Assembly: GCF_036026595.1 (NCBI RefSeq) | Contig: NZ_JARZFX010000003.1 | Span: 297,382-361,381 of the forward strand | Direction: 5' to 3' | DNA length: 64,000 bases | From: Virgibacillus_P tibetensis | GTDB taxonomy: Bacteria; Bacillota; Bacilli; Bacillales; Amphibacillaceae | Shown: positions 35,560 through 43,391 of the stretch, piece after piece | Layout of the letters: every line of letters starts with the position of its first letter | How positions within the stretch are numbered: position 1 is the first letter of the stretch | Position numbers and translations under genes: made by a program | Notes under the pieces: model-generated | Seen by the model: only the letters and a program-made list of their open reading frames with translations | What the model was told of the DNA's origin: nothing | Database searches by the model: none

Positions 35560-36663
35560 ATGACAAAAACATTAGAAAAAGCACCATTTAGAGCAGACCA
35601 CGTGGGGAGTTTACTACGACCGGATAATTTGCACGCAGCGAGAAAAGAATTTAAAAATGGCGAAATTACTCCAGAACAGTTACGTTCAGTTGAAACTGAA
35701 GAGATAAAACGAATTGTAGACAAGCAAATTGAAGTAGGTTTGGAATTAGTAACCGATGGTGAATTCAGACGCTCATGGTGGCACCTGGACTTTTTAGAGC
35801 ATTTAAATGGCTTTGAAGGATACGTACCAGAACAAGGATACAGTTTTAAAGGAGAAGAAACAGAAAGATATAATATCAGAAATACAGGAAAGATTTCTTT
35901 TAATCCTGATCATCCATTCATTAGAGATTTCATTGAATTTAATGAAATCGTTGATGACCGTGCTGTCGCAAAACAAACGATTCCAAGTCCCAACCAACTA
36001 TTCCATCTAGGCACACGGAATCCAGATGTCTATCCCGACTTAGAAGAATACGCAAAGGATATTATTAAGGCCTACCAGGATGCATTAAAAGCATTTTATA
36101 AAGCAGGTGTACGTTATTTACAATTTGATGATGTCTATATTGCCGGGCTTAACGCGGAGGATATTTCCCTTTATGAGGCGGAATATTCAAGAGAACAATT
36201 AATAGACTTAGCACTCCGCGTTATCAACGGTGTTCTTGAAGAAAAACCCGTGGATTTAGCCGTGACGACACACTTATGTCGCGGAAACTACAAATCTACC
36301 TGGGCATTTAAAGGAAGCTATGCACAGATTGCGCCAACTCTATTAGCAAAAGAAAAAGTGGATGGCTTCTTCTTGGAATATGATGATGAACGATCTGGTG
36401 ATTTCAAACCACTGGAGCATATCCCCAATGGCGGAGCACAGGTAGTATTAGGTGTCATAACTTCTAAATATGGTGAATTGGAGGACAAGGACGCTATCAA
36501 GGCCCGCATTAAGGATGCGACGCAATACGTTCCACTCGACCAATTGTGTATAAGTCCGCAATGTGGATTTGCATCAACTCATCATGGAAATAAATTAACA
36601 GAGCAGCAGCAATGGGACAAACTTAAGTTTGTCGTTGATATAGCAAGAGAAATTTGGGGATAA
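35560..36663 (+). CDS. Cobalamin-independent methionine synthase-like protein (YxjG/YxjH)
   Basis: A 367-residue protein equal to the C-terminal catalytic half of MetE, starting KAPFRADHVGSLLRP as in B. subtilis YxjG/YxjH. Zinc and substrate regions are LAVTTHLCRGNYKS (His, Cys), FFLEYDDERSGDF and CISPQCGFAST (second Cys). These stand-alone proteins are thought to make methionine from homocysteine with a methyl donor that is not settled, and are S-box controlled. AGAAAGAAGG before ATG. The S-box upstream confirms a methionine role. Confidence 0.88.
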   Translation: MTKTLEKAPFRADHVGSLLRPDNLHAARKEFKNGEITPEQLRSVETEEIKRIVDKQIEVGLELVTDGEFRRSWWHLDFLEHLNGFEGYVPEQGYSFKGEETERYNIRNTGKISFNPDHPFIRDFIEFNEIVDDRAVAKQTIPSPNQLFHLGTRNPDVYPDLEEYAKDIIKAYQDALKAFYKAGVRYLQFDDVYIAGLNAEDISLYEAEYSREQLIDLALRVINGVLEEKPVDLAVTTHLCRGNYKSTWAFKGSYAQIAPTLLAKEKVDGFFLEYDDERSGDFKPLEHIPNGGAQVVLGVITSKYGELEDKDAIKARIKDATQYVPLDQLCISPQCGFASTHHGNKLTEQQQWDKLKFVVDIAREIWG

Positions 36664-36708
36664 TTTATATAGATAATATCAAATAAAGAGACTGACTTCT
36701 AAAATATC

Positions 36709-36939
36709 TTTGTTTTGACATAAAATCTATAAAAGTGCGACGTAATTTGTTATTCACGTAACTCCGCTACGAAAATACACTTCGTCAAAAAGCTTGATCG
36801 CTGAATAAACCGGGTTAAACGCGGGATTATGCTAAACAAGCGCTGAATAAATTGGTCCGAACGCTGAATGAACCAAGCCAAACGCGGGATAAAGCGGAGC
36901 GATCGCTGAATGAAGGCAGGTGCAGCGATCATGACAAAA
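36709..36939. repeat. Dispersed element, copy 2: six 21-bp tandem units
   Basis: Six contiguous 21-bp units fill 36800-36925, alternating GCTGAATAAA/GCTGAATGAA and GCGGGATWAW starts with a variable second half. The left flank GACATAAAATCTATAAAAGTG then CGACGTAA and right flank AGCGATCATG then ACAAAA match copy 1 at 5664-5880. Because 21 is 7 codons, one minus-strand frame reads a repeating FIQR/FIPR heptad, but it has no ribosome site. Confidence 0.85.
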
Positions 36940-36983
36940 CAGTCAACTCCTGCTCAGAACAGAATTACAAGAAGTTCCAATTA

Positions 36984-37020
36984 AAAATCAGGAACTTAGT
37001 TGGGCTAAGTTCCTGATTTT
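36984..37020. terminator. Terminator between yxjG-like gene and the coiled-coil gene
   Basis: AAAATCAGGAACTTAG (36984-36999) pairs perfectly with CTAAGTTCCTGATTTT (37005-37020), 16 bp, 15 bases after the stop of the 37035-37430 gene and usable in both directions. Confidence 0.8.
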
Positions 37021-37034
37021 ATTATAATCCGTTT

Positions 37035-37430
37035 TCAGGTAACAGACTTAACCGTGATTGCTGCAGTATAACTTATAACTTTGCAATCATCCAAGTCATC
37101 CTCTGCTAATAATCCTAAATTAATTGCCGACTTAATCTTTGAATCATCCGTCCTTTTTATCACTTTAATAAGCTCCGTCATGTTCATCTCTTCCAGCCTG
37201 GGAACTGCAATATCATCATTAAATTTTTCTGTTTTTCGAATTTGTCTTTGCAGCTTATATCCGGCTTTTTCGAATTCACCTTTGTTGTTAACTCCCACCT
37301 GGTCATCAAAGTAGTTGTTTAATTTTTTCTTTAATTGATTTAACTCCTGATCAATTTCCTTCTTTCTCTTAGTAAGCTTGTAATAAGATGTCAGCATTTC
37401 CTTTGTTATCGTAGATTCATAATTTCCCAT
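37035..37430 (-). CDS. Unrecognised coiled-coil protein, phage-like style
   Basis: A 131-residue soluble protein with a charged helical start (TKRKKEIDQELNQLKKKLNN, likely coiled coil) and a second helical half. AGGGG before ATG. It brings to mind small phage accessory proteins that protect or sense host nucleases, but I cannot assign a family. Confidence 0.55.
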   Translation of the reverse strand: MGNYESTITKEMLTSYYKLTKRKKEIDQELNQLKKKLNNYFDDQVGVNNKGEFEKAGYKLQRQIRKTEKFNDDIAVPRLEEMNMTELIKVIKRTDDSKIKSAINLGLLAEDDLDDCKVISYTAAITVKSVT

Positions 37431-37639
37431 ACGACCCCTCCAAGTTTTACTTGATACTGCATCTTATTGCGAAATATGGACAATTATTCCTGCTTTACTT
37501 TGTACTTCTTACGTGCAAGTAGCTTTAGCAGGAAGAGATGATGCTCATGTTTGGTAATATTCTAACTTCGTTCACTATTTCTTCACGTCAAAGTCATTAA
37601 ACTCTCATAAAATTGACGTTCAAAAATTATTTATAAGGG

Positions 37640-37676
37640 TATAATGTATTAGAGCGTACATGTGCTGTAATCACAT
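37640..37676 (+). promoter_or_regulatory. cydA promoter with a possible Rex or Fnr operator
   Basis: A perfect TATAAT (37640-37645) is followed 14 bases later by ATGTG-CTGTAAT-CACAT (37660-37676), an inverted repeat placed at or after the start site, as for a repressor. Cytochrome bd genes in Bacilli are classic Rex targets (TTGTGAAN4TTCACAA); the spacer here is one base short of that, so this is suggestive only. No good -35 at 17 bp. Confidence 0.4.
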
Positions 37677-37759
37677 TTTTGCTCTTTTTTATTTACATCT
37701 ATACATGCTCATTAATACACAACTTATTAAATTAGAGAGCTAAAGGAGGAGAATCCAAC

Positions 37760-39106
37760 TTGCTATTTGATGATCCGGTGTTCAGTAGTAGAATACTCAC
37801 ACTGCTTACCCTATCCTTTCATATTATATACGCTACCATTGGGGTAGGTGTTCCACTTATGATTATGATTGCTCAATGGGTGGGAATCAAAAAGAATGAT
37901 GAACACTATATCTTACTCGCCAGACGTTGGGCACGTGGTTTTGTCATAACGGTAGCTGTCGGAGTAGTAACAGGGACCGCGATTGGACTTCAACTTTCTT
38001 TATTATGGCCTAACTTTATGGAGGTTGCCGGAAATGTAATTGCGTTACCTCTATTTTTGGAAGTTTTTGCTTTTTTCTTTGAAGCCATATTTTTAGGAAT
38101 ATATTTATATACATGGGATCGATTTGAAGATCAGCGGAAACATTTAATGCTTCTGATCCCCGTTGCCATTGGTGCAGCATTATCAGCACTATTTATAACA
38201 ACTGTTAACGCATTTATGAATTCTCCACAGGGATTTGAAGTCATCGGCGGTGAATTGGTCAACGTTAATCCTTTATTAGCTATGTTTAACCCTGCTACAC
38301 CCACGAAAGTTGCGCATGTGGTTGCAACAGCATTTATGACTTCTGCATTTGTTCTTGCATCAATTGCAGCTTTCAAATTATTAAGAGGATCAAATCATGA
38401 GTATCATAAGAAAGCCCTCTTTTTAACAATGAAGATAGGTCTTATATTTTCTATTGCATCAGCTGTAATTGGTGATTTCTCTGGTAAATATCTAGCTGAG
38501 TATCAACCAGAAAAACTAGCTGCAGTTGAATGGCACTTTGAAACAGAAGAGAAAGCTCCCCTTGTTCTTTATGGGATATTGGATGGAGAAGAAACAAAAT
38601 ATGCGATTAAGATTCCATTTGCGCTCAGTATATTGGCTCATGGTGATCCAACCGCAGAAGTAATAGGTCTTGATCAATACCCTGAAGAAGAAATTCCACC
38701 ACTTTTTATTCACTATTTATTTGATCTGATGGTGACAATAGGTGTATGGATGATTCTATTATCATTCGTGTTCTGGGTAGGTATAAAACGAAAATGGTCT
38801 ATTGTGAATTCCAAAGGGTTCCGCTGGCTTATCGTATTGGGTGGTCCACTTTCCATCCTGGCTATTGAAGCAGGCTGGTGGATGACCGAAATCGGGCGTC
38901 AGCCATGGATATTACGTGGACTGATGACAACCGCTGAGGGTGCTACAACTAGTAATCATGTAGATTTGATGATTATTCTGTTTGCTGGATTGTATTTAGT
39001 CCTAGGAATTGGAACAGTTGTTATTCTCAGACGAATTTTTAAGGACAATCCGGTCGAAAAAGAATTGGATGAGCAAAATTCCGAAGAAGGCGGTGACCAG
39101 ACATGA
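37760..39106 (+). CDS. cydA: Cytochrome bd ubiquinol oxidase subunit I
   Basis: A 448-residue membrane protein with about nine helices. Likely heme ligands are His21 (SFHIIYA) and the histidine in VAHVVATAFMTSAFV; the short Q loop lies around residues 250-310. It is the short-Q-loop bd type seen in Bacillus and Geobacillus. It oxidises menaquinol and reduces oxygen with high affinity. TTG start behind AAAGGAGGAG. The stop overlaps cydB by 4 bases. Confidence 0.92.
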   Translation: MLFDDPVFSSRILTLLTLSFHIIYATIGVGVPLMIMIAQWVGIKKNDEHYILLARRWARGFVITVAVGVVTGTAIGLQLSLLWPNFMEVAGNVIALPLFLEVFAFFFEAIFLGIYLYTWDRFEDQRKHLMLLIPVAIGAALSALFITTVNAFMNSPQGFEVIGGELVNVNPLLAMFNPATPTKVAHVVATAFMTSAFVLASIAAFKLLRGSNHEYHKKALFLTMKIGLIFSIASAVIGDFSGKYLAEYQPEKLAAVEWHFETEEKAPLVLYGILDGEETKYAIKIPFALSILAHGDPTAEVIGLDQYPEEEIPPLFIHYLFDLMVTIGVWMILLSFVFWVGIKRKWSIVNSKGFRWLIVLGGPLSILAIEAGWWMTEIGRQPWILRGLMTTAEGATTSNHVDLMIILFAGLYLVLGIGTVVILRRIFKDNPVEKELDEQNSEEGGDQT

Positions 39107-40128
39107 CGCTAGAAATAGTGGGACTTACAGTACTTTGGACATTTCTTTTTGGCTATGTTATTGTCGCATCCATTGACTTCGGAGCTGGTTTTTTTAATGC
39201 TTATAGTTCTTTTACTGGAAAAAAGCATATATTAACAACAATCATTCAACGCTATCTTTCACCAGTCTGGGAGGTTACCAATGTATTCCTTGTATTCTTT
39301 TTTGTCGGGATTGTTGGCTTCTTTCCAAAAACAGCATTTTATTATGGAACAACGCTTCTGGTTCCGGTCAGTATAGCTATTCTATTACTGGCGATTCGGG
39401 GGTCCTATTACGCCTTTGAAACTTACGGAACAAGAGGACATAAAGGATATGCCTTTATGTATGGTCTTTCAGGATTACTTCTTCCTGCTTCCTTATCTAT
39501 TGTTCTGACGATTTCGGAAGGTGGATTTGTCTTCATGGCAGATGGTAATCCTGTACTGGACTATGCGGCATTATTCACCAGCCCTCTTACCTGGAGTATC
39601 GTGGTATTAAGTATTGCTGCTGTACTCTACATTTCAGCAGTCTTTCTCACCTGGTATGCGAATAAAGCCGGTGATGTGGAAGCAACGAATTTATTAAGAA
39701 AATATGCCCTGATCTGGGCTTTTCCAACAATCATTACCGCTGGAGGTATCATTTATGAATTAAGCTTCCATAATACAGAACACTTTAACCGAATTATGGA
39801 TCTATGGTGGATGTTCGGTTTATCGTTCTTATTATTTATTGGTACGGTATGGCTGTTCTGGAAACGGAAGAATTATGGCTTGGCGTTTGGCCTGCTGGTT
39901 GGCCAATTTGCATTTGCATTTTATGGGTACGGCGTATCACATTACCCTTATCTGCTGTACCCACACTTAACAATCTATGACAGCTTTACTAATGAAGCTA
40001 TGGCAATTTCACTGATTGTGGCATTTATCGCAGGATTTGCATTGCTCATACCTTCCTTATACCTGTTACTCAAACTATTTCTCTTTGATAAAGACTATGT
40101 AAAGGGAAACAAAAAAGATTCTTATTAA
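39103..40128 (+). CDS. cydB: Cytochrome bd ubiquinol oxidase subunit II
   Basis: A 341-residue membrane protein with about eight helices, starting with GYVIVASIDFGAGFF, the CydB signature. Starts inside the end of cydA (ATGA overlap), so both are translated together as a heterodimer. The tail is basic (KDYVKGNKK). Confidence 0.92.
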   Translation: MTLEIVGLTVLWTFLFGYVIVASIDFGAGFFNAYSSFTGKKHILTTIIQRYLSPVWEVTNVFLVFFFVGIVGFFPKTAFYYGTTLLVPVSIAILLLAIRGSYYAFETYGTRGHKGYAFMYGLSGLLLPASLSIVLTISEGGFVFMADGNPVLDYAALFTSPLTWSIVVLSIAAVLYISAVFLTWYANKAGDVEATNLLRKYALIWAFPTIITAGGIIYELSFHNTEHFNRIMDLWWMFGLSFLLFIGTVWLFWKRKNYGLAFGLLVGQFAFAFYGYGVSHYPYLLYPHLTIYDSFTNEAMAISLIVAFIAGFALLIPSLYLLLKLFLFDKDYVKGNKKDSY

Positions 40129-40144
40129 AGGAGTAGATAACCAC

Positions 40145-40231
40145 ATGAACGAATTTATGATCTTTGTCGCTCCCTTCCTCGTACTCATTGCAGCCATAGT
40201 AGTAGGATTCTGGGCCGCACTGAGAGATTAG
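40145..40231 (+). CDS. cydS: Small third subunit of bd oxidase, CydS-like (28 residues)
   Basis: A single-helix peptide: MNEFMIFVAPFLVLIAAIVV then GFWAALRD. AAAGGAG lies 11 bases before the ATG, 16 bases after the cydB stop. Geobacillus bd oxidase carries a similar short subunit (CydS), with one helix and a GxWxGLKD-like end, encoded right after cydB. Position and pattern agree here. Confidence 0.75.
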   Translation: MNEFMIFVAPFLVLIAAIVVGFWAALRD

Positions 40232-40301
40232 TGCCCTTTCTGTTTTTTATTGAATGGAATACACTGCATGCATTTTTAAATGGCTATCATAGTGATGGTC
40301 A

Positions 40302-40335
40302 CAGGCTGTCGAGAAACCCTCGACAGCCTGTTTTT
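40302..40335 (+). terminator. Terminator of cydABS
   Basis: CAGGCTGTCGAG (40302-40313) pairs with CTCGACAGCCTG (40319-40330), followed by T5. Confidence 0.9.
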
Positions 40336-40363
40336 ATCTGGAAATTTTATCAATTGACCGTGA

Positions 40364-40498
40364 GAATTTGGTAGCATCCAAGAAAGTTGGTTCGATATAG
40401 TTGGCGAAAGAACCAGTAAGTATATGGGAGAGATTAACGTTGAATCTAGCTTTAAACTTAAAGCTGATAAGTCTAACTTATTTAATGGCCTGAAGTAA
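40364..40498 (+). pseudogene. Possible unidentified gene remnant
   Basis: A 44-codon frame without a start codon or ribosome site reads EFGSIQESWFDIVGERTSKY then MGEINVESSFKLKADKSN and ends. The composition looks like real protein, in contrast to the surrounding gap (40499-40789, which holds nothing I can see). Family not recognised. Confidence 0.25.
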
Positions 40499-40789
40499 AC
40501 TAACGTGTACGTGTTTATGGTAGTCATCCGAAAGAATCTTAACCAAGTCTGATAAAAGCCTATTATATTGAGAAAATCGAGGGAGATGATGACCCCATTT
40601 GGAGTATTCGTCCATCGAAGATACCACCCTTTTGTATTTCTATGTATAAATAGGCCATTGGTTAGTTTACAAGATATACTGAATAGATTATGTTAGGGAT
40701 AATAACAGAAATGATATAGTTTTTCCAAACTAATTATACATATCATTAAAACTTTTCAAAGGATGAAAAGTACAAAGGTGGAATTATAG

Positions 40790-41608
40790 ATGACTACTTT
40801 CTCAACATTTTCCAGATATATTGATGATAATGCAGAGCATCTAGCTACTGAAGTGGTTGAAGCTGTTCTCCATCGAATGAAATTAGATATCCCAGCCCAG
40901 GAGGAAGAACAAGCACGCATTATGTATGTTGAATTTTTAAGATACTTGGGAGGATCACTTACCGAAGAAGCGAAGGATGTTATTCCTAGTGCGCTAATCG
41001 ACTGGAGTAAAAAGAATTCAGAAATGCAAGCATCATCTGGAAGGGATATCTTAGAAATTGTTGTTCGTTACCCACCTACCAGGGAGATTTTTAATGAACT
41101 AATAACGGGGATTAGTATTGACCTTAACTTATCTGTAAAAGAAAATGCGTATATTTTAAAACGAATAAATAAAATGTTGGATATCAGCTTAACTGAAACA
41201 ATATATTCCTATAAACTACTTTCTGATCAATTCAAAGAAGACACACAAAAGGAACTCTTGAAATTGTCAGCACCTGTTGTGCCTATTAAAGATGGTATTG
41301 TGGTTGTTCCTTTGATCGGCTACATGGATACGAGTCATATCGAGCATATAATAACTAATGTTGTTGCCATAATTGCTGAGCTTGAGGTTGAGCATGTCAT
41401 CGCTGATTTTTCCGGCGCATTAACCATTAATATGGAAATAGCAGAATCTCTTGATCAAATAAGGAAGGTACTTCTCTTGATGGGGATACACGTAGTTATT
41501 ACCGGGCTGCGTCCTGAAATCGTTTCAACCGTTGTTAACAGCGGCATTGATTTTTCAACACTAAAATCATATGCCACTGTAAAACAGGCTATAAATAACC
41601 TTACATAA
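40790..41608 (+). CDS. RsbR-type stressosome paralogue
   Basis: A 272-residue protein with a helical N-terminal sensor half (about 1-150) and a C-terminal STAS domain (about 160-270). GLRPEIVSTVVNSGIDF matches the second phosphorylation-site region of RsbRA (Thr205). The first site (DxTGVxxVDTxVA, Thr171) reads DFSGALTINMEIA, where Met replaces the expected Thr. Stressosomes activate sigma-B. It lies between cydABS and cydCD but has its own ribosome site (AAGGTGG) and terminator. Confidence 0.82.
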   Translation: MTTFSTFSRYIDDNAEHLATEVVEAVLHRMKLDIPAQEEEQARIMYVEFLRYLGGSLTEEAKDVIPSALIDWSKKNSEMQASSGRDILEIVVRYPPTREIFNELITGISIDLNLSVKENAYILKRINKMLDISLTETIYSYKLLSDQFKEDTQKELLKLSAPVVPIKDGIVVVPLIGYMDTSHIEHIITNVVAIIAELEVEHVIADFSGALTINMEIAESLDQIRKVLLLMGIHVVITGLRPEIVSTVVNSGIDFSTLKSYATVKQAINNLT

Positions 41609-41627
41609 ATTTATTTTAAAGAACAAA

Positions 41628-41657
41628 AGCGAACAGTCCCTGATGTCACTGCTCGCT
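41628..41657. terminator. Bidirectional terminator between rsbR-like gene and cydC
   Basis: AGCGAACAGT (41628-41637) pairs with ACTGCTCGCT (41648-41657), one mismatch, between convergent genes. Confidence 0.7.
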
Positions 41658-41666
41658 TGTTGCTCT

Positions 41667-43391
41667 TTACATAAACACACTTTTTTCAATTTGTTTCATT
41701 TCGTAAAAGTATCCTTTTTTCTCCATCAATTCGTCAAAGGTTCCTGTTTCCACTATTGTTCCCTTTTCCATAACAATAATCTGATCCATCTTCTCCAGTC
41801 CGGTTAGTCGATGGCTGATTAAAATGACCGTATCATTTGTGGCTTGCTGAAATAGGTGGTCGTAAATATAAGCTTCTGTTAGTGCGTCAATAGATGAAGT
41901 CGGCTCATCTAGACACCATAATGGTGCCTCTTTAAGCATTGCCCTCGCAATTGCGAGTCTTTGCTTTTCTCCGCCAGATAGATTCCCACCTTTTTCCAAA
42001 ACGTCACTTTCTACAGAAAAGTAACCTAGCTTAACCTTTTCTAACACAGCCTGCATCTCTTCATCACTTAACCCATCTTTTGCAAGCTGTAAATTATCTC
42101 GAATGGTACCATAGAAAAAATGATTTTCCTGTAAAACTACTGTTGAGTTTTCCCAGATGCTTTCCTGCGTTAATTGATTAATTCCTATTTTGTCCAGTTG
42201 AATATCCCCTTGATCTGCAGGATAAATCTTTAATAAAAGCTGCATTAATGTCGACTTACCGGAACCGCTGGGACCGACAATTGCCGTTTTCGATCCGGCA
42301 GCCATAGTAACCGACACATCCTCAAGTGTTTTGCGGGATTCACCTGGAAAGGTGAATGAAACATCCTTAACGGAAATACTTGGGCCCTGCTGAAGAGAGA
42401 GTTTATCCATACTCTTCTGCGGTTTATTCTCTTCAGATTCGTTCTTACTAACAACAGAAAACAATCGTTTTGCAGCTGACCTGCTATCCTCTAAATGACT
42501 TGGAAAAGCTGCCATAGGAGCAGCGTTTTCAAAAACAGTCAGAGAAATCATTACAAGCATCGCAAGGAATACTCCATCCAATTGCCCCTCTGTCACCAAA
42601 AAAGCCCCTAATGCAATAACTGACCATGATACAACAAACGATACGAATGTGTTAACAGACTGACTGAATATGAGATGTACGCCTTCACGTTCCTGTTCAT
42701 CAATATATACTTTAGAAAACTGGGTAAGCTGCTCTTCCTTCTTGTTTAGTTGCTGGTATATTTTCAGGTCACGGAAGCCATAAAGAAATTCAGTTACTTC
42801 CGTTGACAGCTCCCCACGGCTTTGTCGGACATGCCGATAAATTCTCCGCTGGTTAATTGCAAATAAAACAGGAACAACAAAGGAAGTCATCACTAAACCT
42901 GCAAGTAGTATTAGTGCAATTGGAAGGGAATAAAAGGTTGTAAAAAATATTGTACTAAGAAAAACAATCAGCAGAACGATTGGCGGGTAAAATACACGTA
43001 GGAAGAAATTCTGTAATGTTTCTACATCACCAACAATCCGGGAAAGAAGATCTCCGCTTCGGTACTTTTGAAAAATCCCCGGGGCCAATGGTTCTAATCT
43101 ATTAAAGAAAGAAACCCGTAAATTACTCAACATCGTAAATGTTGCACGGTGAGAAAAATAGCGCTCCGCATACCGGCCAACTGCTCTCGTAATCCCTAAC
43201 AGTTTCACAGAAGCAATAACTAATGTCAGTGTATAAAGTGGTGGTGCCAGCGCAGCCTTCGAGATCAGGTAACCACTGGAAGCAAACAGAGCAACAGCGG
43301 CAATTCCTGTAATAAAACCAAAAAGAACAGATAGAAAGACATCCTTTTTCTCCACCAATATCAGCCGGATAATAATTACTAGATCCTTCAT
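41667..43391 (-). CDS. cydC: Thiol reductant ABC exporter, subunit CydC
   Basis: A 574-residue half transporter: six helices (about 15-310) fused to an ATPase with VGPSGSGKSTLMQL (Walker A), LSGGEKQRLAIARAM (signature) and CLDEPTSSID (Walker B). CydDC exports cysteine or glutathione and is needed to mature cytochrome bd. Overlaps cydD by 4 bases. It lies opposite to cydABS rather than in the same operon as in B. subtilis cydABCD. Confidence 0.9.
   Translation of the reverse strand: MKDLVIIIRLILVEKKDVFLSVLFGFITGIAAVALFASSGYLISKAALAPPLYTLTLVIASVKLLGITRAVGRYAERYFSHRATFTMLSNLRVSFFNRLEPLAPGIFQKYRSGDLLSRIVGDVETLQNFFLRVFYPPIVLLIVFLSTIFFTTFYSLPIALILLAGLVMTSFVVPVLFAINQRRIYRHVRQSRGELSTEVTEFLYGFRDLKIYQQLNKKEEQLTQFSKVYIDEQEREGVHLIFSQSVNTFVSFVVSWSVIALGAFLVTEGQLDGVFLAMLVMISLTVFENAAPMAAFPSHLEDSRSAAKRLFSVVSKNESEENKPQKSMDKLSLQQGPSISVKDVSFTFPGESRKTLEDVSVTMAAGSKTAIVGPSGSGKSTLMQLLLKIYPADQGDIQLDKIGINQLTQESIWENSTVVLQENHFFYGTIRDNLQLAKDGLSDEEMQAVLEKVKLGYFSVESDVLEKGGNLSGGEKQRLAIARAMLKEAPLWCLDEPTSSIDALTEAYIYDHLFQQATNDTVILISHRLTGLEKMDQIIVMEKGTIVETGTFDELMEKKGYFYEMKQIEKSVFM

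Noticed and set aside
36750..36932. A minus-strand frame with FIQR/FIPR repeats
   Set aside because: Its repeats follow from the 21-bp DNA units being a multiple of three; no ribosome site; in copy 1 the same reading is not kept.
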